A DNA stretch of 5,211 nt, from NCBI GenBank assembly GCA_964383855.1, contig CAYLIP010000100.1, positions 1 to 5,211 on the forward strand, read 5' to 3'. A program made the translations under genes and the position numbers. The notes beneath the pieces are model-generated. The model was not told the DNA's origin, did not search any database, and saw only the letters and a program-made list of their open reading frames with translations. The stretch comes from CAZHAC01 sp964383855. Lineage in GTDB: Bacteria; Chloroflexota; Dormibacteria; Dormibacterales; Dormibacteraceae. How positions within the stretch are numbered: the first letter of the stretch is position 1; each line of letters opens with the position of its first letter. Positions 1 through 4,150 of this stretch are shown in pieces.

Positions 1-89
1 CCATGGTGCTCACCACCGAGGCTGTCGTGACCGAGATCCCGGAGAAGAAGGAGCCGATGCCCGGCGGAATGTCGCCGGACATGATGTAA
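1..89 (+). CDS. groL: Chaperonin GroEL, C-terminal end (partial)
   Basis: Only the last 29 codons are in the window, read from position 3 to the TAA at 87-89; the gene begins outside. The peptide starts MVLTTEAVVTEIPEKKEP and ends PGGMSPDMM. The segment LTTEAVVTEIPEKK matches the conserved end of the GroEL equatorial domain, and the Gly/Met-rich tail is the flexible C-terminus that lies inside the folding cavity. GroEL forms the 14-mer cytosolic chaperonin that folds proteins with GroES and ATP. The tail is short and has only one GGM unit, unlike the repeated GGM tail of E. coli. The first Met seen is internal, not a start. A strong terminator follows within 20 bases, so this is the end of its transcription unit. 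Confidence 0.9.
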   Translation, partial: MVLTTEAVVTEIPEKKEPMPGGMSPDMM

Positions 90-104
90 GGGAGCAAAAA
101 GCTC

Positions 105-138
105 GGGGCCCGGCCGCAAGGCCGGGCCCTTTTCTTTT
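105..138 (+). terminator. Rho-independent terminator of groEL, possibly bidirectional
   Basis: A perfect 10-bp stem, GGGCCCGGCC (106-115) with GGCCGGGCCC (120-129), closes a GCAA tetraloop (116-119), and TTTTCTTTT follows at 130-138. A run of five A at 96-100 lies on the other side, about six bases from the stem. A minus-strand transcript would therefore also meet a hairpin followed by a short T-run. The site sits between the convergent groEL and the small minus-strand gene ending at 157, so it may serve both. Confidence 0.9.
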
Positions 139-156
139 ATTCGAAGGTAGGCGCTT

Positions 157-294
157 CTACTTCTCTTCCGAGCTCTTGACCACCGCGTGGTGGCGGAAGG
201 ACACCGGCGCCTCGGCGCTGGCCAGGACCTGGTCCTTCTTGGCCTTCTTCTTCTTTTTCTCCTCGCGGTTCCGGTTGTCTCTGCCCTTGGCCAT
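157..294 (-). CDS. Small lysine-rich protein, 45 residues, unknown function
   Basis: An ATG at 294 opens a 45-residue frame ending in TAG at 157-159. The N-terminal third is highly basic: it starts MAKGRDNRNREEKKKKKAKK, with eight lysines between residues 13 and 20 and nearby. The middle is neutral (QVLASAEAPVSF), then comes RHHAVVKSSEEK. No membrane helix or signal peptide is visible. Short proteins beginning MxKGxxxRxRExKKxKK occur widely in bacteria without a known role; I recall this pattern from memory and could not search for it. The basic N-terminus suggests binding to nucleic acid or the ribosome, which is inference. No Shine-Dalgarno sequence precedes the ATG, but a plausible -10 lies exactly six bases upstream. 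A chance frame is possible, but the clean placement between terminator and promoter argues for a real gene. Confidence 0.65.
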   Translation of the reverse strand: MAKGRDNRNREEKKKKKAKKDQVLASAEAPVSFRHHAVVKSSEEK

Positions 295-300
295 GAGCGG

Positions 301-329
301 AGTGTATTGCAGGCTATGCCCTGCTGGAA
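301..329 (-). promoter_or_regulatory. Candidate leaderless promoter for the 45-residue gene
   Basis: Read on the minus strand, TTCCAG (329-324) is followed after 17 bases by TACACT (306-301). Six more bases lead to the ATG at 294. A start of transcription seven bases after the -10 would fall on the A of the ATG, giving a leaderless mRNA, which agrees with the missing ribosome binding site. The -35 match is weak (3 of 6) and the -10 match is 4 of 6, so this is tentative. The rest of the gap 295-362 shows only GC-rich partial hairpins without a T-run. Confidence 0.35.
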
Positions 330-362
330 TCTCCGGCCGCCGGCCTCTGTTGAGCGGCCGAG

Positions 363-854
363 CTAGGAGCGGGCGCTCGGGCGGGCCGGCATGCGCGGGT
401 GCGGCTCGCGCTCCTCGTCGCGCTCGGCGGCGACCTCGCGGCGGCGCAGAAAGCGGCGGTCAGCGTAGGTGATGGCAAAGGGTGTCGCCAGGGCCCAGAC
501 CGAAGCCAGGATGGCGGCCCCGTTGGGCAGCTGGGAAGGGTCCTCCATGCCGACGTAGGTGAAGTAGGCGGCGCCGGCGGCCGTCCCGACGACCACGATG
601 AAGGCGGCGATCCAGGCCGCTCGCCGGTACTCGGCGTAGAGCAGCGGCGCGTTGCGCTGGGCGAAGCGGATGGCGGCGCCCGCGGCCAGCCCGTTGAGGA
701 GAAGGGTCGAGAGCAGCGCGGCCACGCCGAGGATGGTCCGGAACTCGCTCAGGTGGCGCATGACGAAGGCGGCGGCGTTCACGGCCAGGATGCCGACCGG
801 CGTGAAGCAGCCGAAGACGACCAGCAGCAGATCGCGGAGGCGCTCTCGGGTCAA
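363..854 (-). CDS. Four-helix integral membrane protein, unknown function
   Basis: The frame encodes 163 residues and ends in TAG at 363-365. Four hydrophobic stretches are visible: about residues 7-30 (LLLVVFGCFTPVGILAVNAA), 40-62 (TILGVAALLSTLLLNGLAAG), 80-101 (AAWIAAFIVVVGTAAGAAYF) and 112-130 (GAAILASVWALATPFAITYA). After the last helix comes a strongly charged tail of about 33 residues, RRFLRRREVAAERDEER and onward. By the positive-inside rule this tail is cytoplasmic. I do not recognise the family and no catalytic motif is evident. The only in-frame start near the 5' end is TTG (854-852), preceded by AAAGG only about two bases away, so the start is uncertain. The gene begins directly downstream of the Fe-S carrier's terminator and may depend on readthrough from it. 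Confidence 0.7.
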   Translation of the reverse strand: MTRERLRDLLLVVFGCFTPVGILAVNAAAFVMRHLSEFRTILGVAALLSTLLLNGLAAGAAIRFAQRNAPLLYAEYRRAAWIAAFIVVVGTAAGAAYFTYVGMEDPSQLPNGAAILASVWALATPFAITYADRRFLRRREVAAERDEEREPHPRMPARPSARS

Positions 855-861
855 GCCTTTA

Positions 862-900
862 CGAAAAGAATAGGGGCGGCCCCGGCTGGGGGCCGCCCCT
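862..900 (-). terminator. Rho-independent terminator of the Fe-S carrier gene
   Basis: A 12-bp perfect stem (872-883 pairing with 889-900) closes a five-base loop at 884-888. On the minus strand it is followed by ATTCTTTTCG (871-862). It lies 14 bases past the stop codon of the A-type carrier gene. The T-run ends only eight bases before the TTG start of the next gene. There is no T-run on the plus-strand side, so it acts on the minus strand only. Confidence 0.85.
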
Positions 901-914
901 GGTTCAGTCGATCT

Positions 915-1295
915 CTAGTGGCCGCAGCCGCAGGCGCGAGCCGTGCCCGCGTCGTCGCCGGCGTCGAAGGAGTGCCCGCAGGAGCAGGAGCTGACGGCGT
1001 TCGGGTTGTGGACGGTGAATCCGGCGCCCATCAGGCTGTCGACATAGTCGATCTCAGAGCCACGGATGTAGGGGGCGCTGAAGTCGTCGACGAGGATCCG
1101 CACGCCGTTCTGCTCGACGACCTCGTCGCCGGGCCGGACTACGTCGTCGAAGGCCATGCCGTACTGAAGGCCGGAGCAGCCGCCGCCGGAAACGAAGACC
1201 CGGAGCCCGAGCTGCGGGTTGGCCTCTTTCTCCAGCAGGCCCTGCAGGTGCGAGAGCGCATCGTTGGTGAGGGAAACGGTCGCCTGCTCGATCAT
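915..1295 (-). CDS. erpA: A-type iron-sulfur cluster carrier (ErpA/IscA/HesB family)
   Basis: The 126-residue protein belongs to the HesB/IscA/SufA/ErpA family, which carries [2Fe-2S] or [4Fe-4S] clusters from a scaffold to apo-enzymes in the cytosol. Visible marks are LGLRVFVSGGGCSGLQYGM (cluster ligand C40), the mid-region VEQNGVRILVDDFSAPYIRGSEIDYV (60-85), and NPNAVSSCSCGHSF with ligands C104 and C106. Family members usually end soon after the CxCG motif. This one continues with a 16-residue tail, DAGDDAGTARACGCGH, that adds a second Cys pair (C122, C124) and a terminal His. The start is ATG at 1295, with GGGAGG at 1312-1307 eleven bases upstream, slightly far but clear. The erpA symbol rather than iscA or sufA is a best guess, as no isc or suf genes are in view. 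The gene lies 79 bases downstream of the TetR gene on the same strand and has its own terminator. Confidence 0.92.
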   Translation of the reverse strand: MIEQATVSLTNDALSHLQGLLEKEANPQLGLRVFVSGGGCSGLQYGMAFDDVVRPGDEVVEQNGVRILVDDFSAPYIRGSEIDYVDSLMGAGFTVHNPNAVSSCSCGHSFDAGDDAGTARACGCGH

Positions 1296-1332
1296 GAAGA
1301 AGAAATCCTCCCTGGGGTTCGGTGGGATTCCG

Positions 1333-1341
1333 AGTCTACCA
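1333..1341 (-). promoter_or_regulatory. Candidate extended -10 promoter of the Fe-S carrier gene
   Basis: On the minus strand TGGTAGACT (1341-1333) reads as an extended -10 (TGn followed by TAGACT, 4 of 6 to TATAAT). Transcription would begin near 1326, about 30 bases before the ATG and ahead of the GGGAGG ribosome binding site. No -35 element is recognisable. No clear terminator for the upstream TetR gene lies in this 79-base gap, so cotranscription with it is also possible. Confidence 0.25.
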
Positions 1342-1374
1342 CCGGGTCGGCCGGACCGAGGACCATCTGATCGA

Positions 1375-2016
1375 TCAACCGGCGCCGTAGGCGGCCAGGA
1401 AGACCCGGACGCCGGCGTCCAGCACGCGATCGAGATCATGTGGAGGGCCTTCCGCATCTGCGAGGAACATGCCCCGATCAAGCGGCATGCCCAGGACGAG
1501 CCACGCGAAGTGGTGGGCGCCGAGCACCGGATCGTCCAGCCGCAGTTTGCCCTCCGTGGCGAGGTCGCCGAACAGGCCGGCGAGCGCGTCGTAGACCCGC
1601 TGGGGGACCCTCTCGTGGTAGGTCCGAGCGAGATCGGGGAAGCGGCCGGCCTCCCCGATGACCAGGCGGCGGAGCCGGAGCACCTCCGGCTGCATGACGA
1701 CGCCGGCATAGACGCGGGCCAGCCGGCGAAGTCCCTCCTCCAGGCTGCCCGCCTGCCGGTACGAATCCACAAGGCTGGTGATGAAGTCGTCGACGCGTGC
1801 CGCGTTGCCCATCACCAGGTCGGCGAAGAGGGCCTCCTTGCTCGCGAAGTGCGTGTAGATCGTCTGCTTGGAGATCCTCGCCTCGGCGGCGATCTCGTCC
1901 ATGCTCGTGCTCTGGTAGCCCTTCTCGAGGAAGAGTCGGGCCGCTGCATCCCGAATGGCGGCGCCGCTCGCGAGCCGGGGCGCCCGCCGCACCGTAGCTC
2001 GGCTCGCCACGGCCAC
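1375..2016 (-). CDS. TetR/AcrR-family transcriptional repressor (AefR-like C-terminal domain)
   Basis: The 213-residue protein has the classic TetR N-terminal DNA-binding domain: IRDAAARLFLEKGYQSTSMDEIAAEARISKQTIYTHFASKEALFADLV (residues 21-68), with the helix-turn-helix at about 37-58. The C-terminal ligand and dimer domain contains RLVIGEAGRFPDLARTYHERVPQRVYDAL (117-145) and WLVLGMPLDRGMFL (172-185), which resemble the AefR-type TetR_C_7 domain. The ligand is unknown. The frame opens with GTG at 2016, with a second GTG two codons later at 2010; neither has a Shine-Dalgarno sequence. TACTAT at 2022-2017 lies six bases before the second GTG, which would suit a leaderless transcript. The gene is divergent from the DUF998 gene, and two matching operator sites lie between them, so it very probably represses that gene and itself. 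Confidence 0.93.
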   Translation of the reverse strand: MAVASRATVRRAPRLASGAAIRDAAARLFLEKGYQSTSMDEIAAEARISKQTIYTHFASKEALFADLVMGNAARVDDFITSLVDSYRQAGSLEEGLRRLARVYAGVVMQPEVLRLRRLVIGEAGRFPDLARTYHERVPQRVYDALAGLFGDLATEGKLRLDDPVLGAHHFAWLVLGMPLDRGMFLADAEGPPHDLDRVLDAGVRVFLAAYGAG

Positions 2017-2022
2017 ATAGTA
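2017..2022 (-). promoter_or_regulatory. Candidate -10 of the tetR gene
   Basis: On the minus strand TACTAT (4 of 6 to TATAAT) is followed by six bases and then GTG at 2010, codon 3 of the longest frame. This would produce a leaderless mRNA starting at that GTG and shorten the repressor to 211 residues. No good -35 is visible at the expected distance. The hexamer overlaps the left operator, so binding there would also block this promoter. Confidence 0.25.
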
Positions 2023-2038
2023 CTTGACTGACCAGTAC
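2020..2038. promoter_or_regulatory. TetR operator site 1
   Basis: GTACTTGACTGACCAGTAC is an imperfect palindrome (outer arms GTACT and AGTAC). Its reverse complement, GTACTGGTCAGTCAAGTAC, matches the site at 2061-2079 at 17 of 19 positions. It covers the -35 hexamer TTGACT of the DUF998 promoter and the probable tetR -10. A repressor bound here would block both directions. Confidence 0.75.
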
Positions 2039-2052
2039 TGGATGCCTACAGT
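2024..2052 (+). promoter_or_regulatory. Sigma70-type promoter of the DUF998 gene
   Basis: TTGACT at 2024-2029 (5 of 6 to TTGACA) is followed, after exactly 17 bases, by TACAGT at 2047-2052 (4 of 6 to TATAAT). Transcription would start near 2059, giving a leader of about 50 bases with a strong ribosome binding site. The -35 lies within operator 1, and operator 2 begins just past the predicted start point. Confidence 0.75.
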
Positions 2053-2060
2053 CTCGTATG

Positions 2061-2079
2061 GTACTGATCAGTCCAGTAC
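2061..2079. promoter_or_regulatory. TetR operator site 2
   Basis: GTACTGATCAGTCCAGTAC has palindromic arms GTACTG and CAGTAC and contains the perfect 10-bp palindrome ACTGATCAGT at 2063-2072. It matches operator 1 in inverted orientation at 17 of 19 positions. The two centres (2029 and 2070) are 41 bp apart, close to four helical turns, so bound repressors would face the same side of the DNA. It lies just downstream of the predicted DUF998 transcription start. Confidence 0.75.
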
Positions 2080-2093
2080 AGCGCCAAAGTGCA

Positions 2094-2100
2094 AGGAGGG
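2094..2100 (+). promoter_or_regulatory. Ribosome binding site that fixes the DUF998 start
   Basis: AGGAGGG lies 10 bases before the ATG at 2111. It selects this ATG over the in-frame upstream TTG at 2024, which sits inside the -35 element and so could not be translated from this promoter. Confidence 0.85.
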
Positions 2101-2110
2101 TTTCCAAGAG

Positions 2111-2824
2111 ATGAGTGATGCCATCCCGGTCCAGCACCTCAGTGACAGCGCGGAGTGCGCGCCGGAAGACCGGGTGACCCGCTCCCTTCTCGGCTACGGC
2201 GTGGTCGCAGGTCCCTTCTACGTGGCGGTCGTCCTGGCGCAGGCGCTGATCCGGCCCGGGTTCGACCTGGCCCGGCACGACGTCAGCCTTCTCAGCAACG
2301 GCAGCCTGGGCTGGATCCAGGTGGCGAATTTCCTCCTCACCGGCGCCATGGTCGTGGCGGCCGCGGTGGGGCTTCGCCGGGCTCTCGCGGGCGGTACCGC
2401 AGGCCGTTGGGGTCCCATCCTGCTCGCCCTATTCGGCTTCGGAATGATCGGTGCCGGGCTCTTCGCGGCCGATCCCATGAATGGCTTCCCGCCCGGAGCA
2501 CCCGCCGGCCGGCCGGCTGCCGTCAGCCTGCACGGCATGCTGCACCTCGTCTCGGCCGGTGTCGGCTTTCTCGGCTTTGCGGCCGCATGCTTGGTGATCG
2601 CCAGGCGCTTCGCGGGGGAGCGCCGGCAGGGCTGGGCGCGGTTCTCGCTGGTCACCGGTCTTGCCTTCCTGGCCGGCTTCGGCGGCCTGGCTTCGGGTTC
2701 CAGCAGCTCGATCGTCGTGCTCGCCTTCTGGGCCGCACTCATCCTCGCCTGGGGCTGGCTGGCCATGCTGGCCGTCCACCTTTACCGCCGCACGGGCCGC
2801 GGCGCCGTGGCGGCGCCGGCTTAG
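2111..2824 (+). CDS. DUF998 family six-helix membrane protein
   Basis: The 237-residue protein matches the DUF998 family by its conserved blocks: GYGVVAGPFYV (28-38), RPGFDLARHDVSLLSNGSLGWIQVANFLLTG (48-78), FAADPMNGFPPG (118-129) and HGMLHLVSAGVGF (141-153). Six hydrophobic segments are visible at about 26-46, 67-88, 101-120, 143-165, 178-196 and 199-224. The N-terminus of about 24 residues is soluble. DUF998 proteins are integral membrane proteins of unknown function. The family is recalled from sequence pattern, not searched. The start is ATG at 2111 with a strong ribosome binding site. It is divergent from the TetR gene, whose two operators bracket its promoter, so it is probably induced by the repressor's ligand. 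Its stop codon overlaps the stop of the convergent downstream gene by three bases, and no terminator is seen at the junction. Confidence 0.88.
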   Translation: MSDAIPVQHLSDSAECAPEDRVTRSLLGYGVVAGPFYVAVVLAQALIRPGFDLARHDVSLLSNGSLGWIQVANFLLTGAMVVAAAVGLRRALAGGTAGRWGPILLALFGFGMIGAGLFAADPMNGFPPGAPAGRPAAVSLHGMLHLVSAGVGFLGFAAACLVIARRFAGERRQGWARFSLVTGLAFLAGFGGLASGSSSSIVVLAFWAALILAWGWLAMLAVHLYRRTGRGAVAAPA

Positions 2825-4101
2825 ACCCGTATGCCGAAAGGCAGGCGGCGCTCCCCGGGGTCGGGTTTGAGGCCGGCAATGATCGCCGCCAGCTGCTCCG
2901 CCCCGCGGGTCACCGCGCTCCGGGAGTCGGTCAGAGCGAGGATCTCACCCTTGACCGCGGCCTCATCCGGCTTCGAGCCGTCGTAGCCGATCTCCACCGC
3001 GATCTGCTGGTTCAGCGTCCGCTCGACGTCGTCGCGGCCGACGACCGGCTTGGCGATCCGGTTGTTGATGGTCACCAGGAGCCGGCCGGGAACGATCTGC
3101 AGGACGTTGGTGAATATGTTCAGGAGGTCGCTGATGTCCTTCAGGGTCGACAGCTCGGGCGTCGCCAGCAGGACGATCCGCTGCGAGTGTTCGAGGACCA
3201 TCAGGACGTTCTCTGACAGGTGAACGCCGAGGTCGAAGATGACGAACCGGAAGGTGTTGCCGAGCAGGGCCATGGCGTTGGTGATGAGCTGCGGGGTGAC
3301 GAGATCGGCGTGCTCGGGCTTGAGCACGCCGGGCAGCAGCATCATGCCTCCGGGGTGGTGGAGGATGGCGCCTAGGAGCGCCTCTTCGAAGTTGGGCTGA
3401 GGCACCTGCGAGACCAGCGCCAGGCAACCGGTCGGCACCAGGTTCGAGAGCAGAGCGGCGTGGTTGTAGGGAAATGCGAGGTCGATCAGGAGGACCTCGC
3501 CCGGGAACTGCTTGGCCAGCGCCCCGGCCAGGTTGACGGCAACCGTGGTCCGTCCGGCGCCTCCCTTGGGCGAGTACACCGCGACCGTGGTCGCCGTCTG
3601 TTGGGGCGCCACCATCTTGGCGCGCGCGATCAGGTTGGGCAGGTTGTCCCTTCGCTGGTCGACGAGCTTGGTCAGCTCGAGGATGGCGTCGGAGTCGGGC
3701 GGCAGCGTCTGGTAGAGGGTCTTGCGGTCGAGGACGAGCAGCTTGCAGTCCTCGAGCGCGCGTACGCCGGCGGTGCGGGTCTCCTCGGAGATGAGCGCCA
3801 TCTCACCGAAGAAGTCGCCCGGCCCGAGGAAGGCGATGACGACCGAATGGCCGGGTGGCTCCTCGACCGTGACCTCGGCGCGCCCCTCCTCGATGATGAA
3901 CATCTGGTCGCCTCGGTCGCCCTGCCGCACGATGTCGGCTCCCTTGGCGACGGAGCTGGGCTGCATTTGCCGGGCGAGCGCGCGGAGGATGTTGTCCGAA
4001 AGCGTGAAGAGGATCGCGACCCGCTGCAGCGTCTCGAACCGCTTCCTGAGCTCGTCGGGGCTGGGCCCCTGAGATTGGACGTCGCTCACGTGCCGCGCCA
4101 T
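2821..4101 (-). CDS. Cyclic-nucleotide-binding domain fused to CpaE/MinD-type ATPase
   Basis: Numbering is from the ATG at 4101 (426 residues). A GTG three codons upstream (4110) is an alternative; the ATG is preferred because GGTGG precedes it by five bases. Residues about 28-132 form a CRP-like cNMP-binding domain, with RQGDRGDQMFIIEEG (59-73) and a phosphate-binding cassette FGEMALISEETRTA (98-111) that keeps E100 and R109. A linker to about 168 follows, then a MinD/ParA/CpaE-type domain: SPKGGAGRTTVAVNLAGAL (177-195), VLLIDLAFPYNHAALLSN (203-220), FRFVIFDLGVHLSENVLMVLEHSQRIVLLATPEL (284-317) and a C-terminal helix EQLAAIIAGL. The signature Lys K179 is kept, but the P-loop Lys is R184 and the position two after D207 is A209, so ATP hydrolysis may be weak or absent. 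CpaE/TadZ proteins position pilus or secretion machinery and usually carry a receiver-like N-terminal domain, replaced here. There is no DNA-binding helix-turn-helix. It lies 49 bases after the penicillin-binding protein gene on the same strand. Confidence 0.88.
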   Translation of the reverse strand: MARHVSDVQSQGPSPDELRKRFETLQRVAILFTLSDNILRALARQMQPSSVAKGADIVRQGDRGDQMFIIEEGRAEVTVEEPPGHSVVIAFLGPGDFFGEMALISEETRTAGVRALEDCKLLVLDRKTLYQTLPPDSDAILELTKLVDQRRDNLPNLIARAKMVAPQQTATTVAVYSPKGGAGRTTVAVNLAGALAKQFPGEVLLIDLAFPYNHAALLSNLVPTGCLALVSQVPQPNFEEALLGAILHHPGGMMLLPGVLKPEHADLVTPQLITNAMALLGNTFRFVIFDLGVHLSENVLMVLEHSQRIVLLATPELSTLKDISDLLNIFTNVLQIVPGRLLVTINNRIAKPVVGRDDVERTLNQQIAVEIGYDGSKPDEAAVKGEILALTDSRSAVTRGAEQLAAIIAGLKPDPGERRLPFGIRV

Positions 4102-4150
4102 TCTAACCACCGGCCCTGACGCCGCCCAGAGGATCCGGGGCCGGCCGCGG

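Noticed and set aside
399..1370. Long plus-strand open frame of 323 codons
   Set aside because: It lies opposite the membrane protein and the Fe-S carrier gene, both of which have recognisable protein features. Its translation is Gly/Ala/Asp/Glu-rich with no motif, as expected of an antisense frame in GC-rich DNA.
1296..1772. Upstream extension of the Fe-S carrier frame into the tetR region
   Set aside because: The frame stays open for a further 477 bases, but that stretch is Arg/Ser/Pro-rich out-of-frame tetR sequence. The ATG at 1295 with GGGAGG upstream matches the family's usual N-terminus.
2024..2110. TTG at 2024 as the DUF998 start
   Set aside because: This codon is part of the -35 hexamer and operator 1. 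The added 29 residues do not look like family sequence, and AGGAGGG points to the ATG at 2111.
2801..2817. GGCGCC inverted repeat near the DUF998 stop as a terminator
   Set aside because: It has a six-bp stem inside coding sequence and no T-run on either strand; chance repeats of this kind are common in GC-rich genes.
2155..3216. Long plus-strand open frame of 353 codons across the DUF998 gene and the 3' end of the fusion ATPase
   Set aside because: It is an Arg/Pro/Gly-rich shadow frame that crosses the real stop codons of both genes and shows no domain.
3460..4119. Plus-strand open frame of 219 codons opposite the fusion ATPase
   Set aside because: It is fully antisense to a gene with clear cNMP and P-loop motifs, and its own translation shows no recognisable features.
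4110..4144. CCGGCCC/GGGCCGG inverted repeat between the penicillin-binding protein and the fusion ATPase
   Set aside because: It has a seven-bp stem with a 21-base loop and no T-run, too weak to call a terminator.
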